In this document: positions 49,025-57,661 of the stretch, piece by piece
Layout: every line of letters starts with the position of its first letter
How positions within the stretch are numbered: position 1 is the stretch's first letter
Source of the DNA: Ornithinibacillus gellani
GTDB lineage: Bacteria; Bacillota; Bacilli; Bacillales; Amphibacillaceae
Assembly (NCBI RefSeq): GCF_003730295.1
Contig: NZ_QTSZ01000029.1
Coordinates: forward strand, 310,001-374,000
DNA: 64,000 nt
Direction of reading: 5' to 3'
Program-made: the position numbers and the translations under genes
Notes under the pieces: model-generated
Databases searched by the model: none
Seen by the model: the letters and a program-made list of their open reading frames with translations, nothing else
Told to the model about the DNA's origin: nothing

Positions 49025-50755
49025 TTATTGCAATTTTTCTTTTACGTCATTTGTAATGACTTTGTCGCCACCATACAAATAAATCGCTTGTACTTTTTCG
49101 GCGTATTCCACTACAGAAGTATTGACTTTTTTAGCCTGTGCCAAAAGAATTGGCATATCTTCTTGATAAGCAAACTGACTTCCAGCTAAGGCGTCTGGGA
49201 AATCGTAACCATTGGCTACAGCCATTTTAAGGTTTTCTGGATAAAATGCTTTAGCAATAGCAAGTGCTGTCAGTTCACGATTGTCACCAGCAATACGATC
49301 TACCTCACCAACAAGTGCCTTCAACGCATCTTCTACTGCTTTTGGCACTGCTTGCTCCCCACCAATAATCGTTACTTTTTCTATTGTCTTGTTCGCTTTA
49401 ATATAATCAGCAACAGATGCAGTTAGTTTATCTTTCGCTGTATTGAGCAGAATTGGTGTTTCAGATTTGGTTGCATATGGTGTAATGCTTAAGGCATCTG
49501 CAAAATCCATACCATACGTGATGAATAGCTCAGTAGGCTTATCAGTGACACGTTTGGCAACTTCAATCGCAGTTTCCGCGCGATTCGCACCTTCAATCCG
49601 TTCTACATCGAAAGCAGCAGCAAAGCTTTTTTCAATATGATTGGAAACGGCAACTTCCCCACCTAGAATGTACACTTTACCACCTGGCTTTAGCACACGT
49701 GCTGCTTCAGCAATCTTTTTCTTAATTACTTTTTCATTATCCCAAACAAGTAGAATCGCACCATTCATCGTATTGTTCAATACGGCGCCAGTTAAAGAAT
49801 CTGGGAAATCCAGACCATTGGCAATAAATACACTATCCAATGTTTGTGCATCTATTTTTTCTATAAATGCTGAGTTCGTTTTAAAACGATTATCTCCAAA
49901 GATTCGCTCGACATATTTAGCAGTAGTTGCTTCCACTGTAACCTTTGATAGCACTTTTTTATCTTTGTCTACTGCTTCAAAAGTAACTTCATATGTTGAA
50001 TTTGGCATTAATTCTTCCAAAACATATTCTTTTTCAGTTGTTGTACCTGCTAAGTCTTCTCCATTGTATACATGGATAGCTGCCAATTCCTCTGATTCGG
50101 TAAGATCATAAGCAAAATGGATTTCTGTATCTGTAACAGAAACAACCTCTACATTTGTAATGAGTTCTAATGGCTTTGTTTCTGCAGTAATGGTTACCCC
50201 TTCACTTTCATCACCAGTAACTGCAACTGTTTTGAATGTGTACTCATATGTAGTACCAGGCGATACGGTTACATCCGTAAAGGTAGCTTTTGCTGTATTT
50301 TTTACAAGCTCACCATCACGATATACATTTACCTCACGCAAGTATTCACTCTCCGGCAGTTCATAAGTAAATCCAAGCTCTGTTGTGCCCTGATCCGTAA
50401 TCGTTAAGTTAGCAACTTCTTCGACTGTTTCGCCCTCAGGTAAAACGACATGTGTTAACAGCTTTTCACCTGTCGATAATTCTATCAAGTCTCCGTTGTC
50501 TACTGTTGTTGTAAATTTGACTCTATCCTTTGTTTCAATTACTGCGGCTTTGTTGCCCATGAAGTATCCAGATAGTTCAGCATCACAGCCACCATCCTGT
50601 TGTGCACCCTTTGATGGATTTACACCAAACACATTTTCATCTACACGGATGGTCATTTCACAATCTGCATCCTTGGTTGATTCAGCCGAAACCGGTACAA
50701 TCACCCCAAATAATAAACCAAATGCCGTAAAAATAGATAACGCTTTCTTTAACAT
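49025..50755 (-). CDS. Secreted cell-wall protein with Fn3-like and three CWB2 repeats
   Basis: A 576-residue exported protein. The signal peptide MLKKALSIFTAFGLLFGVIVPVSA ends at AESTK. Residues 30-125 are a unique domain with two cysteines (DCEMT, GGCDAEL); two Fn3-like modules follow (about 108-195 and 197-283, each with TTYEYTF- or STYEVTF-like strands). Three cell-wall-binding type 2 repeats fill residues 287-576, each opening V-x-R-I-x-G-x-N/D-R (VERIFGDNR, VERIEGANR, VDRIAGDNR). CWB2 repeats bind wall polymers non-covalently. Function of the N-terminal part is unknown. Unrelated to the glycan locus by context. Confidence 0.9.
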   Translation of the reverse strand: MLKKALSIFTAFGLLFGVIVPVSAESTKDADCEMTIRVDENVFGVNPSKGAQQDGGCDAELSGYFMGNKAAVIETKDRVKFTTTVDNGDLIELSTGEKLLTHVVLPEGETVEEVANLTITDQGTTELGFTYELPESEYLREVNVYRDGELVKNTAKATFTDVTVSPGTTYEYTFKTVAVTGDESEGVTITAETKPLELITNVEVVSVTDTEIHFAYDLTESEELAAIHVYNGEDLAGTTTEKEYVLEELMPNSTYEVTFEAVDKDKKVLSKVTVEATTAKYVERIFGDNRFKTNSAFIEKIDAQTLDSVFIANGLDFPDSLTGAVLNNTMNGAILLVWDNEKVIKKKIAEAARVLKPGGKVYILGGEVAVSNHIEKSFAAAFDVERIEGANRAETAIEVAKRVTDKPTELFITYGMDFADALSITPYATKSETPILLNTAKDKLTASVADYIKANKTIEKVTIIGGEQAVPKAVEDALKALVGEVDRIAGDNRELTALAIAKAFYPENLKMAVANGYDFPDALAGSQFAYQEDMPILLAQAKKVNTSVVEYAEKVQAIYLYGGDKVITNDVKEKLQ

Positions 50756-50905
50756 ATTTCTACTTCTCCCCTTCCGACTTTGTTTTATAGCAGTTATAAT
50801 GCTGCTATTTTATATATCGGCAGGCATTTATAAAAATTAAGTCTAATTACCTATATTTTTGAAATTATTTAGGTATATTTAACTAGGTATATAATCCTGC
50901 ATAAG

Positions 50906-50939
50906 AAAAGCGGATTCCTCCGATGAAGAATCCGCTTTT
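50906..50939. terminator. Bidirectional terminator
   Basis: AAAAGCGGATTC (50906-50917) and GAATCCGCTTTT (50928-50939), a perfect 12-bp stem with a 10-nt loop, just past the YitT gene stop. Confidence 0.85.
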
Positions 50940-50959
50940 CCTATTAGACTTTAATCGCG

Positions 50960-51814
50960 TTAACGCATTTCCTTTCTTAGCTTTTCGGCTCGATATCCAC
51001 GCTTCAAAAGCTCGTGGACATTGTGAATTGTCACATAAGCATGTTCATCAATTTCCTCCATAATATGCCGTAGCTTTACAATTTCCTGCTTGCTAATAAC
51101 GAGGTAGAGTACTTGTTTGTCTGTTCCGGTGTAGCCCCCTTTTCCATCTAATACAGTAACCCCTCTTGACATGCCTTCTAAAACCTCTTTCAAGATTGCA
51201 TCAGCAGCATTGGAAATAATGAAAACAGCTACCCGTTCATTCAAACCTTCCACTATAAAATCAATCACTTTTGCAACAATATAGACGGTAATTAAGGTGA
51301 GCATCGCTTTTTCAATACCTATAACGTAAACTGCACCAGCAATAATGACCAGATCCATAATTAATAACGCCTTACCAACAGACCAGCCCCAAAGCTGCTT
51401 CGCAATGCCAGCTAAAACCGTTGTTCCTCCACTTGTTCCGCCAACATAAAACACAAGGCCCAGCCCGATTCCAATTAAGAGACCGGCAAATATCGCCGCA
51501 AGCAATGCATCGTCTGTAAGTGTATGATCGATGCCACTTGTTAATGAAATGAGTAACGAACTCACACTTACACTATATACGGTATACAGCATCGCTTTTT
51601 TATCAAAATACTTATACCCAATCCCAATTAAAATAACATTTAATATAAAGTTGACGATCCCGGGATCCCATTCCAACACATAATGCAATATAATCGTAAT
51701 CCCAATAATTCCACCTTCTGACAAGTGGTTCGGTAAAATAAAGTAATTAATACCTAGGGCAAATAATAATCCCCCAATGGTCATGATGATCACGTCTAGT
51801 ACGATGCGCTTCAT
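50960..51814 (-). CDS. YitT-family membrane protein (DUF161 + DUF2179)
   Basis: A 284-residue protein. Five to six membrane segments fill residues 5-175 (ILDVIIMTIGGLLFALGINYFILP-like start, GLVFYVGGTSGGTTVLAGIAK motif), and a soluble DUF2179 domain ends it (GVTVLDGKGGYTGTDKQVLYLVISK). ATG at 51814 is chosen over GTG at 51823, which would be too close to AAAGGA. The function of YitT proteins is not established. It stands as a single-gene unit. Confidence 0.92.
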   Translation of the reverse strand: MKRIVLDVIIMTIGGLLFALGINYFILPNHLSEGGIIGITIILHYVLEWDPGIVNFILNVILIGIGYKYFDKKAMLYTVYSVSVSSLLISLTSGIDHTLTDDALLAAIFAGLLIGIGLGLVFYVGGTSGGTTVLAGIAKQLWGWSVGKALLIMDLVIIAGAVYVIGIEKAMLTLITVYIVAKVIDFIVEGLNERVAVFIISNAADAILKEVLEGMSRGVTVLDGKGGYTGTDKQVLYLVISKQEIVKLRHIMEEIDEHAYVTIHNVHELLKRGYRAEKLRKEMR

Positions 51815-51960
51815 ACTGTTCACTTCCTTTGCGGCGTAATGAATATCATACGTGTTCCAATATAGATGACCAATCTATCTTAACATACGCATTTTACAAA
51901 TCGGCATTTCTAGCTTAGCCCATCTTGTAAAAGCGTATCCGTTGTAACAAATATATTTGA

Positions 51961-51990
51961 AAACAAAAAATCGACCAAGAACGGCCGACT
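51961..51990 (-). terminator. Terminator of the amino-acid permease gene
   Basis: Minus strand AGTCGGCC and GGTCGATT pair over 8 bp (two G-T pairs), followed by TTTTTTG. Confidence 0.7.
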
Positions 51991-51997
51991 TTTCGTA

Positions 51998-53461
51998 TTA
52001 ATCATCTTGATGCTGAACATCAATTTTCTTATCTCCAAGTATTAAAAAATTCAATTCTTGTTTCGGAATACTGTGTAATTCGGTTCGCTTTACAAAGTAG
52101 AATACAACACCCAATAGAATCCAGGCAATTAACGCAATTCTAGATTGGATACCTAAGAATGCTGGAGACCCCGGAATTAACAATAAACAGATGAAAATTA
52201 AGCTCGCAATCATACCAACTAATGCAACGATTTTTTTACCTGGTGCAACAACATTCCGCTTCACATTAAATCCATTATCCATAGACCATGTAAATATCGT
52301 ATATGCTGTGTAGCACGTATAGAAATAGGCAATCGATACACCAATGGAGGACATATCTACGACCCATAGAAGTGCTTCACGTCCAAACCAAGGTGCAAAC
52401 ATCGCAAGCACTGCCGTAAATAAAATCCCCACATAAGGTGTTTTGTATTTCGGATGCACCTTTGAAAATGCTTCCGGAATAATTTTTGCCCGTGACATGG
52501 CAAATAACAAACGACTAGCAGATAGGATAAATCCATTTAATCCAGTGAAAATCCCCATACATAATGCTAAAGCCAATACGACGATTCCGGTTGTGCCAAG
52601 GATATCCTTCACGGCATTTGCCGTCCCCCATATATGGTTTTCGGCAACCAATCCTTCCCAAGGCTGTGCCATTGCTGTAGCAATAATCATCATGCTATAC
52701 AATATTGCCGCAAATAAAATTGCCAAGATGATCAGTGAAAATGCTTTTTTAGAAGAAAAATTAAATTCCTCTGCAGCTTGTGGCACATTATCAAAACCAA
52801 CATATGCCCACGGCGCAATAGCTACAATTGAAATAATGGCTGCAAATGTCGTAGTCTCCGTTGGGAAAAACGGCTTCACATTCGTTATTGACGTTTCTGG
52901 ACTTACCCCCATCAGTAAAGCCAGGATACCTACACCTGCTACAATAATGATACAAAAAATAAATTGTAGTCTACCAGACAATCCAGTTCCCCGTACATTT
53001 AAATAGCCAAATATAAGTAGGATAACTGAAGCAATAATAATCTCCGTACCATACACATTCCAATCAGCAATTTGATATAAATACAGCTTTTCAATCACAG
53101 TTGGAAACAGAAACTTAAACATCAACGCAAAGGCGGAAGCATTCAAAGCTACGATACAAATATATCCAAGCGTTAGAAACCACCCGCAAATAAACGCATG
53201 TGTCCTTCCAAGACTCACAAACGCATAGGCAAACTCACCGCCCGATACTGGAAAACTTCTAATTAAAAAACCATAGCTGCCTGCAATAAGCATCATTAAG
53301 AGGGCACCGATTAAAAAACCTATGATAACCCCGGCAGGGCCACCATCTTTCATCCACACAGTTGGTTGTACAAACGCACCCCATCCAATTGAAGAACCAA
53401 GTGCAATAGCCCATACCCAGTGTGGCTTTAATGTTTTCTTTAATTCCGTTCTCTCTTCCAT
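51998..53461 (-). CDS. APC-superfamily amino-acid permease
   Basis: A 487-residue transporter with about twelve helices. The first helix IALGSSIGWGAFVQPT has the APC G-S/T-x-I-G-x-G substrate-binding turn; SGGEFAYAFVSLGRTHAFICGW and IAPWAYVGFDNVPQAAEEF are further family signatures. The substrate is not identifiable; amino acids or amines are likely. AGGAGC lies before the ATG. It stands alone, with its own terminator. Confidence 0.92.
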   Translation of the reverse strand: MEERTELKKTLKPHWVWAIALGSSIGWGAFVQPTVWMKDGGPAGVIIGFLIGALLMMLIAGSYGFLIRSFPVSGGEFAYAFVSLGRTHAFICGWFLTLGYICIVALNASAFALMFKFLFPTVIEKLYLYQIADWNVYGTEIIIASVILLIFGYLNVRGTGLSGRLQFIFCIIIVAGVGILALLMGVSPETSITNVKPFFPTETTTFAAIISIVAIAPWAYVGFDNVPQAAEEFNFSSKKAFSLIILAILFAAILYSMMIIATAMAQPWEGLVAENHIWGTANAVKDILGTTGIVVLALALCMGIFTGLNGFILSASRLLFAMSRAKIIPEAFSKVHPKYKTPYVGILFTAVLAMFAPWFGREALLWVVDMSSIGVSIAYFYTCYTAYTIFTWSMDNGFNVKRNVVAPGKKIVALVGMIASLIFICLLLIPGSPAFLGIQSRIALIAWILLGVVFYFVKRTELHSIPKQELNFLILGDKKIDVQHQDD

Positions 53462-53644
53462 TCATCCAGCTCCTATTAAAAAAGATATCTATATTTATAT
53501 CAATAACACTGGAAGAATACAATTTCGGAAATCGAAGTAATTTGTATAAAAATAGCGTAAAATAGCGTTATACAATTATAAATACATTATTCAGATTACT
53601 TTGTCTAAAAATGCTGAAATAACAAAAAGGAAGACCATAAATGT

Positions 53645-53809
53645 TTACGCATCAAGGTTTTCAGCACTATCTTTTTCGTTTTTTAACAGCAAATGAATCA
53701 TTAATTCATTCTGTTCCACTTGTTTATCACTATTCACCTTGATCAGATAGATCCATCGCATCGTCAAGATAATTAACAGCAATCGAATTAAACTCAACAG
53801 TAAATCCAT
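53645..53809 (-). CDS. Small 54-residue hypothetical membrane protein
   Basis: Starts with ATG at 53809 (MDLLLSLIRLLLIILTMRW), with GGGGAGG about 11 nt upstream. A single N-terminal helix is followed by a charged tail (NSDKQVEQNELMIHLLLKNEKDSAENLDA). The good ribosome site and protein-like composition favour a real gene, but there is no recognised family. It has no close operon partner. Confidence 0.5.
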   Translation of the reverse strand: MDLLLSLIRLLLIILTMRWIYLIKVNSDKQVEQNELMIHLLLKNEKDSAENLDA

Positions 53810-54017
53810 AATAGGAATTTCCTCCCCCACTGATAGTAGTATTTGTTAAGGCTAGCATATTAAATATCGTAGGGATGAGGGTTAATTTTTGATAATTAAA
53901 ACATCCGGTTGGATAAATATACCAGTATGATCCCCTTAATTATTCAAGCTATTACTTTATATTACATATGAATTAGCCGATGAAAATAATGAACATAAAA
54001 TTTGGGAGGTATTATGT

Positions 54018-54542
54018 ATGAAAAAACTTTGGACTATCTTAGTCTTGGCATTGGTATTACTATTAGCAGCGTGTGGGGATTCTACCACAGAGAAAAAAGA
54101 GGTTAGTTCCGTAGATTCTGGAAGTGAAACTGAAAAAAGCTCAGATGATCAAGCTTCTGCTGAAGAGTCAGATACAGAAAAGGTGGACAAGGTCATTGCA
54201 GATGACGATTATATAAAAGCAACATTAGTAAGCGTTGAACACAAAGTAGATAAAGATTTTGATGAAGAAAAGTATACCCTTAACATCGATTTGGAAAATA
54301 AAACTGAAAAGAAAATTGTTGTCCAATCAGAAGATGTGTCAATTGATGGAACAATGGTTGATGATATGGTATTTTTTAGCGAAGATATAGCGGGTGGCAA
54401 AAAATCAAAAGGGAAGTTAGATATCCAAAATTACGAAGGTGAACTTCCGGAAATGAATGAAGACATTGAATTTAAACTTATTATTTTGGATGATGAAACA
54501 TTCGATACGATAGCTGAACACGATGTGAAGGTAGACTTCTAA
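54018..54542 (+). CDS. Small lipoprotein with immunoglobulin-like domain (DUF4352/DUF5067-like)
   Basis: A 174-residue lipoprotein: signal peptide MKKLWTILVLALVLLLAAC, Cys 19, then a Ser/Glu/Lys-rich linker to about residue 60. The remaining 115 residues form beta-strand-rich sequence (YIKATLVSVEHKVDKDFDEEKYTLNIDLENKTEKKIVVQSEDVSIDG), like the DUF4352/DUF5067 fold found in many bacillary lipoproteins. Function unknown. GGGAGG lies upstream of the ATG. Confidence 0.82.
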   Translation: MKKLWTILVLALVLLLAACGDSTTEKKEVSSVDSGSETEKSSDDQASAEESDTEKVDKVIADDDYIKATLVSVEHKVDKDFDEEKYTLNIDLENKTEKKIVVQSEDVSIDGTMVDDMVFFSEDIAGGKKSKGKLDIQNYEGELPEMNEDIEFKLIILDDETFDTIAEHDVKVDF

Positions 54543-54604
54543 TAGATATAATCTCTGTGACCGAGTAACAACATGAATCATCAGTTGAGAAGTCGAAAAA
54601 TAAC

Positions 54605-54745
54605 ATGAATTAACTCTGGAAAGATACGCAGCCTCCTTGTAAAAGTAGGGCACTTTTTCTGCGTGCGATGCATCGCTGTTATAGCAACCCTGTCCTGTAG
54701 CGGAAAAGAGCCATATAAGACTCCTCAAGGCAAAATAATGTTAGG
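54605..54745. repeat. Intergenic repeat, copy 2 (covarying stem)
   Basis: Second copy of the repeat at 18241-18365, with an insertion of about 20 nt in its middle. ACGCAG (54626-54631) pairs with CTGCGT (54659-54664). The rest of the gap to 55042 has no gene; short frames there follow the repeat rather than any protein family. Confidence 0.6.
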
Positions 54746-54964
54746 AAGGCTAGATATCTGCTATTTAACTTTCGATCGCCTCACCGAAAAACTTTTGGGG
54801 CTACGCTTTTGCTCACCTACGACTAAAAAGACAACGATGAAGTCAAGCCTTAAGTCATTGAACTATTGTCACATTTGTACTCGCAGGCAGTGGTGAAAGC
54901 GAAGTATATTTCCGGAGCGGGTAGTCAATTGATTGAAAAGTATTGTTCGATATTTTTAAAAATT

Positions 54965-55005
54965 CCAGGTAAAAGCCGCTTTTCAAGCATTGAAAAGCGA
55001 CCTGG
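54965..55005 (-). terminator. Terminator of the DUF membrane-protein gene at 55.0-55.8 kb
   Basis: Two nested stems, CCAGGT/ACCTGG and CGCTTTTCA/TGAAAAGCG, followed on the minus strand by AATTTTTAAAAA. Confidence 0.75.
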
Positions 55006-55042
55006 TATTTCCCAAGCAATAATATACATCACATATGACGTC

Positions 55043-55846
55043 TTATTGATTCATTCCATTTACTGCTAAACGTTTTGCTTTTGCCTTTTCGGTTTCACCA
55101 TAACCGATATACCATTGATCTTTCCCTTGCAGTGCTAAAACAACTGCAACTTCATCCCCGTTATATTTTAGAACCAACGCCTGTACAGGATTTGGTAATT
55201 CTGGCACAGTGCTTAGCTTATCAATGGAAATGTCAATAGTTGTACCAGCTGATAATTGTTCAAATGTTGAATGCTTGATAACGGCTGGTAATTGTATTTG
55301 TCCATTTGTAAACAATTCATTGTCAAAATGGGTTACTTCTAATTGCAGCTGACCTTTGTCACCTTTCGATGCTCTTTTTACTGCACGAATTTGGCTTATT
55401 GGATTTAATAAAAGAAGGAAAAACAATATGCCAATCGCCAAAGCGCCGACTGTAATTAACCACTCCAGGAAACTCGGACCATCAGGCTGCTCTTCATACA
55501 GGTTTCCATTCGCAGATGATTGCAAAACGGTTGCCTTTTCCCCAACTTCAATCTTGTCACTACGTACTTCTCCCCGAGAACCATCTGGCAATTCTACTCC
55601 AACCATACGCACCTCTACCATACGACGCGACTTCCTCGTTCCAACCGCCTGACGTCCCTTAAATTCATCTGTTGCAGTAACTTCAACAGGATCATAGCTC
55701 GTCATTATTTCCTTTACATTATTAAAACCAATTGCACCACCATAGCCAAGACATAGCAAACTAATAATCAAACATATAATAGCAGCTTTTCTTTTTTTAC
55801 TTACATATGCTTTGACATAAGGTGATTTTATTAAGTCATTATTCAC
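55043..55846 (-). CDS. Two-helix membrane protein of unknown function
   Basis: About 267 residues. A first helix (AAIICLIISLLCLGYGGAIGF) is followed by an extracytoplasmic domain of about 90 residues with ELPDGSRGEVRSDKIEVGEKATVLQ, then a second helix (WLITVGALAIGILFFLLLLNP) and a C-terminal soluble region. GTG at 55846 is chosen because GGAG lies 10 nt upstream; the ATG at 55867 has no ribosome site. The DUF is not recognised and no partner gene adjoins. Confidence 0.75.
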   Translation of the reverse strand: MNNDLIKSPYVKAYVSKKRKAAIICLIISLLCLGYGGAIGFNNVKEIMTSYDPVEVTATDEFKGRQAVGTRKSRRMVEVRMVGVELPDGSRGEVRSDKIEVGEKATVLQSSANGNLYEEQPDGPSFLEWLITVGALAIGILFFLLLLNPISQIRAVKRASKGDKGQLQLEVTHFDNELFTNGQIQLPAVIKHSTFEQLSAGTTIDISIDKLSTVPELPNPVQALVLKYNGDEVAVVLALQGKDQWYIGYGETEKAKAKRLAVNGMNQ

Positions 55847-56156
55847 ATCACATCTACTCCATTTCATAGGTAAATTTTACCTTTTTATATTATCAAATAT
55901 AATCTTTTCTTTTCAAGGCGTATTTTGAACGCTTGACAAAGCGAAACGAGCAAATTATAACTTTAGTCCTAGTTGACACAATCTGAATGAATGACATTTT
56001 TTCCATACAACTAACAAAATAATCACTTTTTTAAAAATCTATAATAGCAAACTTTAAAAAGGAAAAAACGATTCATTATACCTATTACCAATTATCCTCC
56101 AGCAACACATCTTTTCTTTGCTGTTGATTTGATTCCTTCCTTTATCCTAGAATATT

Positions 56157-56178
56157 GAAATCAGCCATTGCTGATTTC
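56157..56178. repeat. Hairpin A bordering 21-bp array 1
   Basis: GAAATCAGC-CATT-GCTGATTTC, a perfect 9-bp stem with a 4-nt loop, followed by CCTTTTT. The same design recurs at 56362-56383 and 57376-57397 with changed but paired bases. Confidence 0.7.
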
Positions 56179-56209
56179 ATCCTTTTTGTAAAGTAATATT
56201 ACACTTCAA

Positions 56210-56335
56210 GAGTTGGAATTGGCTGGAGGTGCGGAAGTTGGGCCGGTTGGTGCTCGAGTTGGGGTGATTGGCGCGCGAGTTGGGGTGGTTGATGCGCTAC
56301 CTCTTCCGCTTGGCGCGCGACTTTACGGGTGAGTC
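56210..56335. repeat. 21-bp tandem array 1 (six degenerate GC-rich units)
   Basis: Six consecutive units of exactly 21 bp, most beginning GCGCGAGTT or a close variant (GCTCGAGTT, GCGCGACTT), then G-rich filler such as GGGGTGGTTG. It is more GC-rich than the surrounding DNA. It lies upstream of the 55-kb membrane-protein gene. Confidence 0.7.
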
Positions 56336-56361
56336 TGGATTTGGGTTGATTCATTGTTGTT

Positions 56362-56383
56362 GAAATCGGCACGGGCCGATTTC
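56362..56383. repeat. Hairpin B between arrays 1 and 2
   Basis: GAAATCGGC-ACGG-GCCGATTTC, perfect 9-bp stem. Relative to hairpin A one base pair has changed on both arms, so the stem is preserved. Confidence 0.7.
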
Positions 56384-56397
56384 TATCCTCTTAATGC

Positions 56398-56523
56398 ATG
56401 CGACTTTGGACCAAACCTATGCGAGATTAGGGCTGAGGCATGCGAGTTTATGCTAATGGTATGCGAGTTGAAGGTTGGGCCATGCGACTTCTATTCAAAG
56501 TCATGCGACTTTCAGCATAATCA
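56398..56523. repeat. 21-bp tandem array 2 (six units, ATGCGA core)
   Basis: Six units of exactly 21 bp, each starting ATGCGACTT or ATGCGAGTT (once ATGCGAGAT) followed by 12 variable bases. Units 1 and 3 recur unchanged in array 3. The period means that any open frame through it gives a 7-residue repeat; such a frame at 56354-56551 (x-C-D/E-F) is an artefact of the repeat. Confidence 0.8.
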
Positions 56524-56553
56524 GATAAACAGATTTTCTAAAAAAATGTAGTT

Positions 56554-56573
56554 GGAATCGGCAAACCGATTCC
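56554..56573 (-). terminator. Hairpin C, also terminator of the acetyltransferase gene
   Basis: GGAATCGG-CAAA-CCGATTCC, perfect 8-bp stem, followed on the minus strand by a T-rich stretch with seven T. It closes array 2 and lies just past the GNAT gene stop. Confidence 0.7.
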
Positions 56574-56621
56574 CTCGTTTAAATTCTTTCTCTCATGGTC
56601 GCGCACAAGAAACGTACGTAA

Positions 56622-57137
56622 TCATATCTGTTTTTCCATATGCAATGTCTGCCATACTGGATCCTGCTCAGCTACCTTCTCTTCAAATCCTTTCGCTTTC
56701 CAAAAAGACGGGCCTCCAGGCAGAAATGAATGCGTATGAAGATATATTGTTTGGTAGCCAGCTTCACGAATGGATGACAGAACTTTGTTATAAAGGGAGG
56801 ATCCTATTCCTAAACGTCTATAGTCTGAATCAACATAACACCTTACCAGCTCCGTAGTTTTTACTGGATTCTTTATATCCAATAATGAATCAAAACGACC
56901 ATCATACGGTAAATATCCAATGGTACCTAATACTTTCCCCTCATTATTTACACTAGCAAATAAGCCTGCATCGGTTTGGTCAACATAATAGGATTCAAAA
57001 TGACGGATATCCAGCGGCAATTTATGATGATTCGCCATCGGAAAATTTTCGCTACGCATCCGCTTCATAAATTCTACTACTTGATCCGTATCATATTCCT
57101 GTACCTTTTTAATACAATAAAATGTTTCTTTAGCCAT
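56622..57137 (-). CDS. GNAT family N-acetyltransferase
   Basis: A complete 171-residue acetyltransferase. VNNEGKVLGTIGYLPY-like and VRCYVDSDYRRLGIGSSLYNKVL (acetyl-CoA loop RRLGIG) define the fold; YQTIYLHTHSFLPGGPSFWKAKGFEE is the typical C-terminal FW-x-x-x-GF motif. The substrate is unknown. AGGAG lies before the ATG. It sits between two 21-bp arrays. Confidence 0.88.
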   Translation of the reverse strand: MAKETFYCIKKVQEYDTDQVVEFMKRMRSENFPMANHHKLPLDIRHFESYYVDQTDAGLFASVNNEGKVLGTIGYLPYDGRFDSLLDIKNPVKTTELVRCYVDSDYRRLGIGSSLYNKVLSSIREAGYQTIYLHTHSFLPGGPSFWKAKGFEEKVAEQDPVWQTLHMEKQI

Positions 57138-57375
57138 TTTTTTCTCCTCACTATGCTTATGCTTTTATCTCCAATCTACTATTTGTTTTAACGAGCAGCC
57201 AACTATAAACACTTCTATTTCAAAAATTGCCATACCGTTTTCAAATATCTTTTTTGCTACATTATGTAATGCCAATTTTCACTCGTAACTGTTTTTGCTG
57301 TGGTTGGTTAGCAAGTTCAGGTGATTGACACAAGTCATTTTAGGAGTACTAAGATTGGACTTCTTAAATGATGTT
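57138..57375. other. Upstream region of the acetyltransferase gene
   Basis: No gene. GCAAGTTCAGGTGATTGAC near 57312 resembles a lone unit of 21-bp array 1, suggesting older, decayed repeat material before hairpin D. Confidence 0.35.
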
Positions 57376-57397
57376 GAAATCGGCCATTGCTGATTTC
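57376..57397. repeat. Hairpin D bordering 21-bp array 3
   Basis: GAAATCGGC-CATT-GCTGATTTC, 9-bp stem with one G-T pair. Confidence 0.7.
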
Positions 57398-57411
57398 TTC
57401 CCACTTGATGC

Positions 57412-57558
57412 ATGCGACTTCCGATGAAAGGTATGCGACTTTGGACCAAACCTATGCGAGATTAGGGCTAAGGCATGCGAGTTTATGCTAATGGTATGCG
57501 AGTTTCAGGTCAAGTCATGCAACTTCTACACAAAGCCATGCGACTTTCTGACAGAGTC
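57412..57558. repeat. 21-bp tandem array 3 (seven units, ATGCGA core)
   Basis: Seven units of exactly 21 bp beginning ATGCGACTT/ATGCGAGTT (once ATGCAACTT). Units 2-4 are nearly identical to units 1-3 of array 2, so one array was copied from the other or both were converted. Hairpin E follows. Confidence 0.8.
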
Positions 57559-57590
57559 AGATGAACATGTCTTCAAAATAAAATACAGTT

Positions 57591-57650
57591 GGAATCGGTA
57601 GTCCGATCCCTTCCTTATCCAATAGAAAGCAGCGGTCATGGACCGCTGCT
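57591..57650 (-). terminator. Hairpin E and terminator of the Vpr-like protease gene
   Basis: GGAATCGG-TAGT-CCGATCCC (57591-57610) closes array 3. AGCAGCGGTC (57628-57637)/GACCGCTGCT (57641-57650) is a perfect 10-bp stem with a 3-nt loop 11 nt beyond the protease stop codon. Confidence 0.7.
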
Positions 57651-57661
57651 CTGTTTGATGA

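Noticed and set aside
54663-55069. Two overlapping short plus-strand frames
   Set aside because: They follow repeat copy 2 and a terminator; no protein signature.
56354-56551. Cys-rich 65-residue open frame with a 7-residue repeat
   Set aside because: The heptad pattern is a by-product of the 21-bp DNA repeat; there is no ribosome site, and array 3 does not keep the frame as a protein.
56157-57610. Possible CRISPR array
   Set aside because: The repeat is a continuous 21-bp period with a short core and no spacers of constant length; no cas genes are near.
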